From positions 61,515,018 to 61,579,017 of the forward strand of contig CM045763.1 in NCBI GenBank assembly GCA_025200525.1: a stretch of DNA of 64,000 nucleotides. Reading direction: 5' to 3'. The position numbers and the translations under genes were made by a program. Each line of letters opens with the position of its first letter. Positions within the stretch are counted from its first letter, which is position 1. Of this stretch, positions 41,521 through 53,375 are shown piece by piece. Under the pieces are notes generated by a model. That model made no database searches and was not told where the DNA came from. It saw only the letters and a list, made by a program, of their open reading frames with translations. The stretch comes from Camellia lanceoleosa. Its lineage: Eukaryota; Streptophyta; Magnoliopsida; Ericales; Theaceae.

Positions 41521-42076
41521 ATTATGCCTTTTCCCCATTGTCAACATACTTACCGGAAAAGGGCATTCTATTTGCCAGAAAAAGGACGCGACTGAAGTTA
41601 ACAACAAGGGGCAGAAAGCTCTCACATCCTCCGAGCAACGAGGTATCAAGCGAAGTGAGAAGCACGAAATGGAATGGATCAGGATATTCCACTCCCTCAT
41701 CTAGACAGGTCTGATCACATCCATACTGGCCAAGGGCGTCGTCAACCATTGTCAGTTGTGGATCTGCTACACATCTAGCTGCGTCACAACCCTTCTGTGG
41801 GAAAGTTCATTGTTGTGAGCGGAATAAGGGAATCTAGTTGAATACTAGGGACAAGAGCCCATTCCTGCTTATCCATCAACCACCCTGGGAAGGGATAAAA
41901 AAAAAAAAAGAGATTGAAGAATAAAGAGATGTACGCTGAGAGAAAAGTGATGGAAAGGGTTTTTCAGAGAAAAAGAGATTGAGTGCCAGAGTGATGTAAG
42001 AATCACAAATGAGAAAATTGTGGGAAACAATACCCAAAGAAACTGGCTCCTCGTGAACTGAGAGGTCTCTTGCCAT
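41521..42076 (-). pseudogene. Remnant of the antisense PMD gene (E3)
   Basis: On the minus strand, 41749-41680 gives LGQYGCDQTCLDEGVEYPDPF, matching RQFGHDQTCPPEEIEYPAAF of gene B in E1. Further upstream on that strand (about 41885-41865) LMDKQ matches the start of gene B exon 2, preceded by a CCCAGGGTGG acceptor-like site and an intron-like stretch to about 42035. The first exon is missing. This places the antisense gene at the same relative position in E1 and E3, so it is an old component of the family. Confidence 0.65.
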
Positions 42077-42640
42077 TGGAATACGTCTAAGTGTCGTGTG
42101 TGTTGTTTTGTTTGTCTCGATTCTTGTTTTGAGTCGTTTCGTGTGTCAATAGATGTGTTTAGGTTGTTTTACCTTTTCTGTTGTTGAGTCATTTTTGCTG
42201 TGGTTAGTCGTAGGCTTAATACTTGATCAAAAACTCTTTCTCAATTTCAATTTCAAAAAAAAAAAAAAAAAAATCGTTTTGTACTAAGAGTGCTGTGCCG
42301 TTCTCCACATATGTGCAAAACAGGATTTGTTCTTTCATAAAGCTGCAGGGTTTAACCCAAGTCATATGAGAACAGTAAAACTAGGGACCTATCTGAAGCT
42401 ATACAGGTTCCAGACTGCAAAGCAAAAGAAAAGGGGGAAAATGTCGGGCATCTGAGTTTGTTTCAACTTCAGTAAGTTCCGAGATTGCATTCTGTGTGTA
42501 CCTCTTCAGGTCTTGCCAATGCTCCGAAGTATGAGTGTGCCTCTACCTCAAGCTCAAGATTAAGCCTGCTTCAAGCCAAAATGGTGATCAGAAGTGCTCT
42601 CCTTGAGTACCATTCCCTGCCAGAGACATCTTGGCTGTGT
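42077..42640 (+). other. E3 3' UTR, no gene
   Basis: Contains an 18-19-base A run (about 42255-42273) and otherwise unremarkable AT-rich sequence. No coding. Confidence 0.45.
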
Positions 42641-42905
42641 TCGCAATGAGTTCCGAGGAGACCAACTACGACGGTGGAAACTAGAGTTCAAATGGCTATT
42701 GCCTAGAACGCAAAGGTTCGGGATTTCTGAGACTAAAGTCTGGTTTAAATACCCAGGGGTGTATCCCCGGCTTGAAATCTGTATGGAAGCCCCATAGGTT
42801 GAGGTAGCGTGTGTGCGCCTCAATTCTGGATACTGAACCAACCTAGTCTACCACCCCGTTGGGGAATAGGGAAAGTTGTGAATATGATCGGGAAGAAAAG
42901 CGGCA
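42641..42905 (+). repeat. Conserved 3' UTR block, first copy in E3
   Basis: Runs from about CGCAATGAGTTCC to GGGAAAGTTGTG. It is repeated in the same element at about 44600-44845 and present once in E2 (24785-25030), so it has been duplicated inside E3 with the minisatellites between the copies. Confidence 0.7.
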
Positions 42906-43079
42906 TTCGTGGTTTTCACATGCAGATGTTATCTCTCGCCAATATGAACATGGTGTACCCTTTTGAGCTGGGCGTGTTGCCAAGTCCTTCGAGATGTAAA
43001 TCGGAGGTTGCGTTTGAATTGGTCTCGTTAAGGCGTGTATTTCCTTATTCAGTATTTTACTTCAAACATGTTGTTGATG

Positions 43080-43545
43080 TTGCACTGAAAATGCATTGTT
43101 ATACACCGTTCTCTCTGCATTGTTATGCACACTCCACCTGCATTGTTATGCACGTTCCAGTTGCATTGTTATGCACCTTTTCACTTGTATCGTTATGAAC
43201 CGTTCTCTTTGCATTATTATGCACACTTTACCTGCATTGTTATGCACCCTTCTACTTTCATTGTTATGCATGCTACTTGCAATGTTATGCACCCTCTCCA
43301 CTTGCATTGTTATGCATCGTTCTCTTTGCATTGTTATGCACACTCTGCCTGCATTGTTATGCACCCTTTCAGTTGCATTGTTATGCATACTCCACCTCCA
43401 TTGTTATGCACATTCCAGTTGCATTGTTATGCACCTTTTTACTTGCATTGTTATGCACTTTTCCCTTGCATTGTTATCCATCGTCCCACCTGCTTTGTTA
43501 TGCACATCTCCCATGCATTGTTATGCACCTTTCCATTAGCATCAT
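43080..43545 (+). repeat. Minisatellite TGCATTGTTATGCAC in E3
   Basis: About 18-20 tandem units of roughly 24 bases. The invariant part is GCATTGTTATGCAC and the rest is variable, pyrimidine-rich. The 24-base period keeps three plus frames and one minus frame open, producing spurious ORFs. A few loose copies of the same motif are in E1 (9150-9310). Confidence 0.88.
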
Positions 43546-43782
43546 ATGTGCACGCATTTATCTTGTATTAAAATTGTATCTTGATATAGCGTTGATCATA
43601 TGTTCCTATTATATTGTACTTGTCAAAATCTCTCTTTTGTGCAAGCACGATATTGTATGTACGGTTCATTCAAGGGAAGTTTTGGTTTAGTTTGACTGCT
43701 GTCTATCATACTCATTTACTTTGTGCATCTGGCGTACAATTTCGTTACAATTGTGTATTTGTGGAACAGTCTCGTACCTTTT

Positions 43783-44280
43783 TCTTGTATCTCAAGACGC
43801 GTGAAGCGCAGCCCTAGGCGGGTTGTATCTCAAGATGCGTGAAGCGTGGCCTTAGGCGGGTTGTATCTCAAGACGCGTGAAGCGCAGCCCTGGGCGGGTT
43901 GTATCTCAGGACGCGTGAAGCGCGGCCCTGGGCGGGTTGTATCTCAGGACGCGTGAAGTGCGTCCCTAGGCGGGTTGTATCTTAGGACACGTGAAGCCCG
44001 GCCCTAGGCGTTTTTTATCTCAGGACGTGTGAAGTGCGGCCCTAGGTGGGTTGTATCTCAGGACGCGTAAAGCGCGGCCCTGGGTGTGTTTTATCTCAGG
44101 ACGCGTAAAGCGCGGCCCTGGGTGTGTTTTATCTCAGGACGCGTGAAGCGCAGCCCTGGGTAGGTTGTATCTCAGGACGCGTGAAGCGTGGCTCTGGGTG
44201 TGTTTTATCTCAGAACGCGTGAAGCGCGGCCCTGGACGTGTTTTATCTCAGGACGCGTGAAGCGCGAGCCCGAGCGTTTG
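43783..44280 (+). repeat. GC-rich 39-bp minisatellite in E3
   Basis: About 13 tandem copies of a unit of around 39 bases built on ATCTCAGGACGCGTGAAGCG followed by CGGCCCTGGGCGGGTT. Copies differ at a few positions. It is far more GC-rich and CpG-dense than its surroundings and has no counterpart in E1 or E2. Confidence 0.9.
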
Positions 44281-44509
44281 TTTTTCAAACCTCTTCTCAC
44301 GATTTTGGCATGGTTAAAGTGTTCATTTCCTCACACGATTTTAGCATGTTTGGAATTTATCTCAGGTTGCGTGGAATGCGCTCCTGATTGGTTTTCTTTG
44401 TTCTTCCTCCTCTTACAATTCTGGCGTGGCTGGAGTGTGTTACCCCTTTTTGCATCTACTACTCTATTTGTTATATCCATTACATCGTATCTGTTTTATC
44501 CAGTGATCT

Positions 44510-44885
44510 AGGAGACCTTAAATCCTCTAAAGGTGCAATTCCTTTGGTATTTGTCATGCCCGAACGACTTCCGGTGGTCTAGTATAGCCACCTACCTGTG
44601 TTTGCGGTGAGTTCCTAGAAGATCAACTGAGATGGTAGAAACTAGAGTTCAAATGGCTCATGCCTAGAATGCAAAGGTTCGGGATTTCCGAGACTAAAGT
44701 CTGGTTTAAATACCCAAGGGTGTATCCTCGGCTTGAAATTTGTATGGCAGCCCCATAGATTGAGATAGCATGTGTATGAGCCTCAATTCTGGATATTAAA
44801 CCAACCTAGTCTGTCACCCTGTTGGAGAATAGGAAAAGTTGCGACCATAGCCAGGGCGAAAAGTAGTACTTGTGGTTCAATCGAG
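44510..44885 (+). repeat. Conserved 3' UTR block, second copy in E3
   Basis: Matches 24700-25060 of E2 along its whole length and 42641-42905 of E3 over its second half. Confidence 0.7.
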
Positions 44886-45799
44886 AAGAAGGGGAAAATC
44901 CCTGTCAGCATGAGGTGAGACATTGCCGAGGTGAGTCATCACCAATTGCCCCTATAAGGTACCTTCACTTTCTAACTACTACATCATCTAGTATGTCTAT
45001 TACATTGCATATAGAATATATTTCATGCATATACTGCATTGTCCATTTATCGTTTGCATCCTTTCCATGTTAAGCTTAGTTCGACATGTGCCCATACTTT
45101 TCGCGTTAAAGCATGGTTCTATGATTATGTGTATGTGCCTATTCCACTAAGAGAATTGTGGTCTGAGGGTGTCGGCACCTTTTCTGTGTTAGACGTGCTC
45201 TGTTTTGTGTCTATGCCTTTTCTAGGCAAAATGTGGTTTGGCCGTGCACCTTATTCACTTCATCCATTGCATCCATTGCATTGTAGTTTGTTTTGTTGCA
45301 TTCAGCATGTAGGATCACGATCTTTCCTCAACAAATCATTCCTCACTTATATCATGCCACCCAATTACTTGTATTCTTTCTGCGAAACACATAGTTCTGT
45401 CTGTGCATGCACTTATTCCACTAAGAGAATTGTGATTAGAGCGCTCCAGCACCTTTTCTATGTTACACGTAATTTAATTTTGCATCTCCATCCTTTTATG
45501 ATATTTGTGTGGTTTTACACTGCCTGTGGTTTGATTCAATTACATTGCATGTCATTTGCATTGTTTCGTTACATTGTATATCATTTACACTGTTTTGTCA
45601 TATTGCATATCATTTTGCATCCTGCCCCTGAACTACGCTGGTTTGATTCTTTGCAAAGGGATTTGTAGGCAGCCGACGGGCGCAACCATTTATTTATCTA
45701 TATTTTGTTTGTTTGTCCAAGCCTTCGGCCTTGTAAAAAATGGGTCGTCTCTGGGCTTTGACATTCACTCCCATCATTTCATGATTTATGACTTCTGTC
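44886..45799 (+). other. E3 3' UTR up to the polypurine tract
   Basis: Diverged copies of the TTAGTTYGRCATGTGC block seen in E2, the second CTACG…GTAGG region (45630-45672) and the shared pre-PPT block. No gene supported. Confidence 0.5.
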
Positions 45800-45808
45800 A
45801 AAGAGAGG
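45800..45808 (+). promoter_or_regulatory. Polypurine tract (E3)
   Basis: AAAGAGAGG followed by CAAC and the 3' LTR at 45813. Confidence 0.78.
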
Positions 45809-45812
45809 CAAC

Positions 45813-48800
45813 TGTAGACATCCCATTTTTGACCGACCTTCAGACTTGGGCGCAATTGATGGTTTACTTGGTGGTGAAAGATGTGCAGAGCAAAAGTTTG
45901 ATTTCTTTGGCAAGGAGAGTCAAATCCTAACCTCACACCCCATTTTTGGACTAAAACTATTTTGAATGGTTTTTAGACCTTAAAACCCTTTCTTTCAAAA
46001 TGTTTTTGAAAAGAAATTTCTACGATGTTCCGAGACTCGCATTTTGTCAAATGTTGCGCTTTTTGATAAACCGAGCGAGGACAAAGTGGAAATGAATGAA
46101 AGAGAGATGAAATCTTTGAAAAATCTTTCAAAGCACCTTGTTTAGGGGTGTGGAGTTGAAGAAAAGAGGAAAAGAGGGAAGAAACCAAGTTGAGGAAGAA
46201 GTTGGGTATGAATCGTTAAGAGAGAGATGAGCAGTCCTCGTTAAATCGGGCCTATCCTTTTGTATACTTGGATTTAAGCTATGAGACACCACCATTGGAA
46301 AGAAGACTTCCGGGGCTTCATTTTGCATTCAAGAATCTCCTCAAATCGAGTCCGAATGGGAGAGATATGGTTGGTTGAAGTTGGGCATCATTCCGGTTGG
46401 ACTGAAACTAAATGGCTTCACCAAAACATGCATAACTTTTTCCACAGTTGGAATTTTGATACAAGGCTGACACCATTGGAAATATTACTTTCGGGACTTC
46501 AATTTGGACACAAGAATGACCTAAAAAGGAGTTCATATGAAGGAATTATGCCCATTTGAAGTTGGGCCTGAAAAACAGATTTTGTTGGCCGATCGGCCAA
46601 AAAAGTAGCAGATAAGTGGCAAATTGGCACCAAAGATGGCCGATCAGCCAAGAGTGACCCAAACTCAGATTTTTTGAAGATATTTCATCTCCAGCTGTTC
46701 CACACAACCTCCAGTTGTCCCATACTTAGATATTTTCGACCAAACTCTTGCCTTTTGCTATATATGGAGCCAAATATCTCATTTCTAAAGGGTTAGAACT
46801 TCTTAAGAAAGTTTGAGAGCTTCTCTCACTAAACTCCCTCTCTCTCTACAATTTTCAGAGTTTTGATCTTTGCCTCTCTCTCTAAAGCCTCTCTTTCTTG
46901 CCCTTTGGTGCATAGAAGTGCATAGAAGTAGAGAAATACAAATAGTTTGCCTATGCATCCTTAATCAAAGTTGCCTAACTTTGGGAGGAGGTTGCTTGAA
47001 GCTAACTTGGGACTTTTTTTGAGCTCCAAAAGGTGTTTTGGCTTAGAATTTGGGCTGGTTTTGCAGCTGTACATCAAGGGTAAGATCTTATTCCCTTTAA
47101 GCTTGTTTTACACACTTGCTTGGCCATCTTTTCACACTACTTTGCGGCTTTTTTTGGGGTGGTGTTGAACTAAAAAAACCTCTATTTTTTCCTCTGTTTT
47201 TCAGTCCTAAAAGTCTTGGTTTGTGCCTTGGTGTGCCAGGGGGTTGTCCTTCCTTTTGCTCCTTGGCTTATAAGGCCTTGTGAGCTAACTTTCAAAATTT
47301 TCAAACAACTTCTTTTTGGCCTTAGAACCACTGAAATCCAGAGGATTTTCAGTGGTAAAAACCCTATTTTGAGGGCCCAAATAGGAGAGGGTGGTCCCAT
47401 CTCTTCTTGTCTTGCTTGCTAGTGTTGATGGCCAACCAAATGAGCATGTGTTTTTACTTCTTTATGGCTTTGTTTAGGCTCATTTTTGTGACTTATCAGA
47501 CCTTCCATAACTCTGTTTTTGACTGTCTTGGTCACCTCTTGTATGCTTATTGCACTTGTAGTGTAAATCCTCTTTGCTAGCCTTGTTAGCCTTACAAAGT
47601 AGCATGCTTTTGTGGTTTGAATTAGCTTAGTTCAAGCATGTTTTTTTTAATATTATTTTGACATGTTATAACTCTAATTTTGATTGGTGGACTCACTCCT
47701 TGCATGGTTCATACACTTGTAGTGTATCTCTCACAAACTAGTCTTGTATGCTTCATGAAGTAGCATGCCTTTCTAGCATGATTTGATTCTATTTCAGCAT
47801 GTTTTTGGTGATATTTTTCCATGTCATACCTTTGTTAAGGTTTGGTTTGGTTGGCCCTTGAATGCTCCATGCACTTGTAGTGCAATTCCATGAATTAGCC
47901 TAATGTGTATCATGCTTTAACATGTCATTCTAGCATGATTTTGGCTTAACTTTAAGAAGCTTTTGGTCATGTTTTAGCATGCTTAAGCTCTGATTTTTGT
48001 TGTTTTGGCCATGCATGCCATGATTTGTATAGCTATGGTTCATCCTAGCTTGTTAGCTTTGTGCATCAAGTCCACTAGCATGCATTGCTTGACCTATTTG
48101 AATGATTTGGCATCATTTGTTATGTGATTTCAGAGCATGTTTCATTGCCATGCACTCACATCTTTCATTTTTTTCAATGCGTTGAAGGGTTGGTCCTTTA
48201 TGCCTTGAACATGAGCCTTTGCATATGCTTTCATGCCTAAGCTTGCGAGCTATTATTTCAATTTGTATTTAGGGTTATTTTTCCATGATATAACTCTGAG
48301 TTATCTCATGCTTGGTCTTGATAGGTGTAGTGTAATCCACCTTATTTGCCTTGCATTCATCATGCCTTATGCCCTTCATGCTAGCATATTTTGGCTTCCT
48401 TCCATACATGTTTTAGACTCATTTAAACATGTTTTAGGACTGTTTTGGATTGTTCTTGCCATATGCTTCATGTTTTGCATAGTTGTAGTGCAAGTGCCTT
48501 GCTAGCCTTAAGCTTTGGGCACCGTAGCATGCTTCATTTGTATCATGTACATAATTTGGCATCATTTCACATGACATTTCAGAGCATGTAGCATTGCCAT
48601 GTTCCCACTTCATTCACCCTTTGAGTGCCTCTAAGGGTTGTGCATTTGTTACCTTGTTTGTGGCTTAGTGTGTATGCATGCATGCCTAGGCATTTGTGCC
48701 TCAATCTTAGCATATTTTGGTCTTTGTTTAGACCTATTTGAACTCTGTCCATGATTGGTTCATGCCTTTGTACCATGTATTGCATGCCTCCTTTGTACCA

Positions 48801-51264
48801 TGTATTGCATGTCTCCTTTGTACCTCTTTGGTAGCTTTATGCTTTAAGGACCCTAGCATGCCATGCTTGTATTGATTGAATGATTTGGCATCATTTCATA
48901 CCTTATTTCAGTGCTTATAGTGTTGCTACACTCTTACATTTGTCACTTCTTGAGCACTTTTGAGAGTTATGCTTTTATGCTTAGTTGGTGGGCTAGAGCA
49001 TGTGCATGCATTATCTTGCATTTCATGCCATCATTTCAACATTTTGGCCACTGATTTGGGCATGATTGAGGTCTGTCCATTTTAGTTTAAGTCCATTTTG
49101 CATGTTGTTGCATGCTTGGTACATTGCATGTTTGCATGTTTAGGTAGCATGGCATTTTGCATGCTTGGTACATTGCATGTTTGCATGTTTAGGTTGCATT
49201 GCATTTTGCATGTTTGTTACATTAGCTTTGTTTGCATGCTTAGGTTGGATTGCATTGAGTTCGCATGCCATTAGCTTTGTTAAGTTGTGCATGCATTGCA
49301 TTGTGTTTGGTTTGGGGTGTTAAGCCGAACATGAGGAACGAGGGACGTTTCATACTTAGAGTGATGAAATGTGCCTCAATTCTCGGTCGCCGACCCTTTT
49401 GATCATGCATGATAGAGGTCAAGGCATTTATGTGTTTTTGTGCATTCATATGACATTGATTTGTGCAACTCGGCCTTTTTGGCCATCATGCATTGGAATG
49501 CATGATTGATGGCTCAAGAGTCGAGCACTACACTCCTTTGAGTTTCAAACATGATAAGGGGTGTGATTACACACATTTTCTTGCAAATATATTGCCGTGC
49601 CTCTGTTTGTGCTCTATTGCAGCAAAAAGGGGAAGTTTGCCGGAAACGATGGCCGATCGGCTATCTAGTGTGCCGATCGGCTAACAATGTTTGGCTGATA
49701 GCCTCATATTTGGTCGATGACCATTATCCACTGGCCGATGGCCACCCCTCTTGGTCGATGACCTCTCAAAGTGTCCATGAGGTGGTTCAGAAGCATCATA
49801 GAAGTTGGCATAATTTTCAAAGGTGTAGAAGTGTGCAAATAGAGGCAACATGAGGCATGGCAACGGATTTCCGAATGAAGCCGACTGAGCATGCATATGC
49901 CCCTCTTCTCGAGGCCGTTTTAACTGCTTTGTATAGTTAGTTAATTTGTAATTGATTAGTTAATGTGTTAGCTAATTTAATTCATTGTTGTAAATTCTTA
50001 ATTAGCTTAGTGTTAGCTAATTTCCAATTTGGTTATGTAATAATTAGTCTTATTAGATTATTAGATTAGTTAAAATAGCTTAGCGTAGCTAGCTTGTATT
50101 ATTCATTCGGACCCTACGTCGAGAGGGCGAATTTTGTAATAAGTGTGCTTGAGTGTGTGAATGTCTTCCAACCCCACGTCTTTCTCTCTTTTACTTAACT
50201 GCTTACGATGGTTAGTTTTAGGTCATGTGTTGATTAGCATCCTTATGCTCGCTTGTTTTCATTCATTCATCTGTCTTGCATGCACTGGGCTCGGCGCATC
50301 ATACAAACTGCAATATTTCAATTCCAATTTGAATACATGTTATCTAACTGCATTCACATGACATCTTAGAATAGCCGAGCCTATCTTAGTTGCATTTTTG
50401 CATGTGTTGCATTAGGCATCGTTGACATAGCTAGGATCATGCATTGATTACTAACTAGCTTCTGTTTTGGCTCGGAGTACTAGGTAAGCTTTTACGCTTT
50501 AGCATCTTGCATGTGTGTAAGTGTTGCCATGATAGCATGATTGCCATGAGGCTATTTCCTTAGATGATATAACTGCCTGAATGCCTGTGGGTGAAGGTTG
50601 GATTACTTGAATTGGAACAATTCATCGAAATACGAGTTTTAAGTCCACTTAAGGGTGGCAAAATCATGTTTTTCTAAGCCCACTCGAGGTGGCAAATCCA
50701 CGTCTTAGCCTACTTGCGAGTAGCACCTTCAAACCATTTTCAAACAAACATGAGATGTTTTGTTTCAACTTAGGCGATCTAGTCTATTCTTGTATGTTGT
50801 GTGCATCACATAGTAATTCTAGCTAATAAACCGGAATAAGAACACATGTGTTTTCAAAAACAAAATACCATTTTAGTAAAGGACGATCTTTGATCGGGCT
50901 AGCGTGGGTACTCATTGCATGACCTTCCCCTCTCGTACCCAAGTTCCTGAGCCAAGGCAACTTTGGTAATGACGGACACATGGCCTTAGGCACGAGTCAG
51001 GGTTTCCTAAATTTTTCAAAACAAAATATTTAGGTGGCGATTCTGTATCTGGCAAAACAGTCCATGTTTGGCACTTCTTTATTAAAATCAGTTTTCCAAA
51101 ACGATTTGCTGGATTTGGACTTTTTGGTGATTTATCGGTCTTGCATTGCACTTTGCGAGATTAGATTCAAAACCATGACATTGAGGCTGAACTGTAGTAG
51201 CTAATGAACAAAACGGATTTCATGCCATTCGTGCGCGAAGTCGGGACGTTCAGGCACGTCTACA
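45813..51264 (+). repeat. 3' LTR of E3 (5452 bp)
   Basis: Collinear with the 5' LTR: the GGCCGATCGGCC palindrome is intact here (46584-46655), TATATATGG at about 46760, predicted intron 47080-49622, second palindrome cluster 49648-49765, hairpin cluster 50641-50725, end CGTCTACA. Confidence 0.93.
47080..49622 (+). other. Predicted leader intron in E3 3' LTR
   Basis: Same donor (ATCAAGG|GTAAGA) and acceptor (TGCTCTATTGCAG) as in the 5' LTR; both splice sites are unchanged although the interior has accumulated substitutions and indels. Confidence 0.5.
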
Positions 51265-52866
51265 GTAGCCAAGCACTAGACCAGAGCTAGAGGCGCCAAC
51301 TTAGACTAATGTTTTGTCAAGCCAACCATCGCGCCTCATATCGAGGTTCCGAACCTACACGAGTCAAGGTTGTTTTGGGGTGCTTCAGATTCGCCCTTTT
51401 TGTCTCTGTTAATGTAAAGAATGTTTAAGACTTCGAATCTACAATTATGATGAAGGGATTAAGTCCCTAACCTGTATGCTACTTTGTACATGTATTTTTG
51501 GTATATGGCTATGAATGTGGTTTTGTCCATGAAAATCTTTTTCTCTTCAGGTTTTCACAGCTCATTAAACATTTTTTTATTACTGATTGGCTTTCGCCAG
51601 CCCCTTTATACTATATTATTGTCATTACTGTTAAGCAGGCTTTTGGTAATCACGAATTACTAGCCGGTTACGATGCTAAACCCTTAAGGGCGGGTTTGGG
51701 TCGCGACAAGTTTAGCTTAACTAGTTTATTCAGTCGGACCCTCTTGCATGGAGGCATCAATGTTGTAATAATGTGTATGTCTTCCAACCCCACATTTTTT
51801 TTCCTTTTTATTTATCCACTTTTGATGGTTAGATTAGGGCATCACGTTTAGCATATCGCATGTTTTCATCCATTCATTTGTCTTGCATACACCGAGGCTC
51901 GATTCATCATTCAAACTTGCATTGTCGTTTATTACTTCGTTGAATACGTGTTTAAACGCATGCTATGAAATCGTTGCAAATAACATGTTAAGTAGTCGAG
52001 CCTATTTTAGTTGCATTTTTGCATACGTTACATTAGCCATCTTGTATAGTTAGGTATCATGCATATTTTTCTAACTCTTTCGTTTTATCTTAGCTTGGAG
52101 TACTAGATGAGTTGTTAGCGCTTTAGCATACTTGCATGAATGTGAGTGACTACCATATCTAGCATACTTTCCATAAGGCTAAGTACTTAATTGTTAAACT
52201 GTTTGAGTGCCTGTGGATGAAGGCTTGTTGCTTGAATTAGAATGATTCAATGATTGTACGTTTAAGCCTACTTTGTCAAGTGGCAAATTCACCAACTTTA
52301 AGCCCACTTTCACCAACTTTAAGCCCACTTTGTTAAGTGGCAAAATCAAACCTTTTTTGAAAAACAAACATTAAATTGAATTGTTCCAATTCAAGCAAAC
52401 TAGTCTATACCTTGTGTGCGCACATCACATAGTAAATGCTAGCCTAATAAACCAGAACAAGAGCATATAATGTTGATAAAAATCATATCATGGTTAGTAG
52501 AGGCCGATCTTTGATCGGGCGAGCGAGGGTGCTCAATTCATAACCTTCCCCTCTCGTACGTAAGTTCCCGAGCCGAGACAATCTTGGTGATGATAAACAC
52601 GTGGCCTTTGGCACGAGTCATGGGTTTCCTAAATTTTCCCAAAATAAAATATTTAAGTGGCGACTCTGTATCTGGCAAAGCAGTCAATTTTTGACATTTT
52701 TTATTCAAAATCAATTTTTCAAAAAGATTTATCAGATTTGGACTCTTTGATGTTTATCAATTTCACATTGCACTTGTGAAATCAGATTAAGAACTGCGAG
52801 AGTTCGAATAGTAGGGCTTCTTTCAAGCTTTCGAAAAGGGGCGTGAAAAAGTCGAGTTACAGTTTC

Positions 52867-53375
52867 TGGCGACTCTGCTAGGGAAATTAGAAAACTTGAC
52901 TTGAAATTCATGATATGAAATTTTATTTACACTTATATGTTTCTTTGCATTGCATTTGCATTGGTGTACTCTTAAGTCACTGTATTTGCCATCTGCTATT
53001 CTTGGACGGTTTGCTAGAGGCTTGCCTGAAAAGCTTGCCAAAAGGCTGGCCGGTCGCGGGCTCTGCCATGATGGGAACACAACCCTTGAATCTAGACTAT
53101 TGTTGTACCGTTTGATCCTCATTTCACTTCTCGGTGTTAGGTGTGAGAGGTATATTAGGTAGTCTTGTTGAGGTACCCTTTTGACCATTTGGCCTAGTTG
53201 CATATCGAAAGCCATAGAGACTGTTCCAAACTAGAACATGATGCTTACCCGAATACAGGATTGCGTGAAAACTGCTTTGTTTGAATAGTGAACCCTAGTT
53301 CCTGACGAAGCTAGAGCAGGGAAACCTTAAACCTCTCATAGGGGTGTTTTGAATGTTTTTGTGCAAAATGTGAAA
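52867..53375 (+). other. Primer site and leader directly after the E2 LTR
   Basis: TGGCGACTCTGCTAGGGA (52867-52884) and about 490 bases of leader collinear with 15362-15835 of E2. Similarity stops around 53375, where unrelated AT-rich sequence starts. A 3' LTR should be followed by flanking DNA, so this marks an LTR shared by two internal regions. Confidence 0.75.

Larger units (their letters stand above)
30838..51269 (+). mobile_element. E3: complete 20.4-kb non-autonomous Tat/Ogre-like element
   Basis: The element is 30843-51264, with identical 5-bp target duplications GTAGC at 30838-30842 and 51265-51269. LTRs are 30843-36289 (5447 bp) and 45813-51264 (5452 bp). By eye they differ at a few percent of sites, more in the first 100 bases. 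Internal part: primer site, leader, two-module gag, a tiny fused pol scrap, structured 3' UTR, an antisense PMD remnant, two minisatellites and a polypurine tract. With pol almost absent it must have been mobilised by another element's enzymes. Confidence 0.95.
28807..51713 (+). mobile_element. X(+): solo LTR with target duplication, split by E3
   Basis: The LTR runs 28812-30842 and 51270-51708 (net about 2470 bp), flanked by identical AGTTT (28807-28811 and 51709-51713). It starts TGTGACAACC and ends GTCGCGACA. Both ends match X(-) at 19848-22394 read on the minus strand. No internal region. It carries a (GA)n microsatellite (29164-29190), the CTCGAG-type array (29778-30095) and a TATATAAATATG box at about 30823-30834, a few bases before the E3 insertion point. 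Confidence 0.9.
13981..52861 (+). mobile_element. E2: non-autonomous Tat/Ogre-like element, interrupted by nested insertions
   Basis: This is the right part of an element whose 5' LTR is cut by E1. Contents: 5' LTR end 13981-15338, primer site 15344-15361, leader, gag remnants 16348-18900, no recognisable protease, reverse transcriptase or integrase, 3' UTR with twin hairpins and a minisatellite, polypurine tract 26040-26048, and 3' LTR from 26053. The LTR parts around 14000-14230 and 28595-28811/51714 on are nearly the same sequence, supporting one LTR pair. Two X solo LTRs (19848-22394, 28812-51708) and, inside the second, E3 were inserted later. Confidence 0.85.
26053..52861 (+). repeat. 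LTR of E2 (about 3.9 kb net), split by X(+) and E3
   Basis: It starts TGTAGACATCCC at 26053 and ends GAGTTACA at 52861. Element-owned parts are 26053-28811 and 51714-52861. The GGCC palindrome cluster is at 26650-26782, the TATA box at 26885-26893 (TCTATATATAC), the predicted leader intron at 27134-28327 and a second palindrome cluster at 28350-28440. The hairpin cluster is at 52266-52345. It is preceded by a polypurine tract (so it acts as a 3' LTR) yet followed by a primer site and leader (as a 5' LTR would be). Confidence 0.85.

Noticed and set aside
42255..42273. Poly(A) tail of a retroposed gene or SINE
   Set aside because: No target duplication or element body adjacent; a simple A run inside the E3 3' UTR.
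43096..43690. Overlapping ORFs in three plus frames and one minus frame
   Set aside because: An artefact of the 24-bp minisatellite; the peptides are CIVMH/LLC repeats with no domain.
43783..44280. CRISPR-like array
   Set aside because: A eukaryotic retrotransposon context, no unique spacers, and units are directly adjacent: a minisatellite.
45039..45668. 209-codon plus-strand ORF in the E3 3' UTR
   Set aside because: No motif, not conserved as a frame in the homologous E2 block at 25230-25740, which has stops and shifts.
51265..51714. Independent element or gene after the E3 3' LTR
   Set aside because: The sequence is the right part of the X(+) LTR, matching 19848-20290 on the minus strand.
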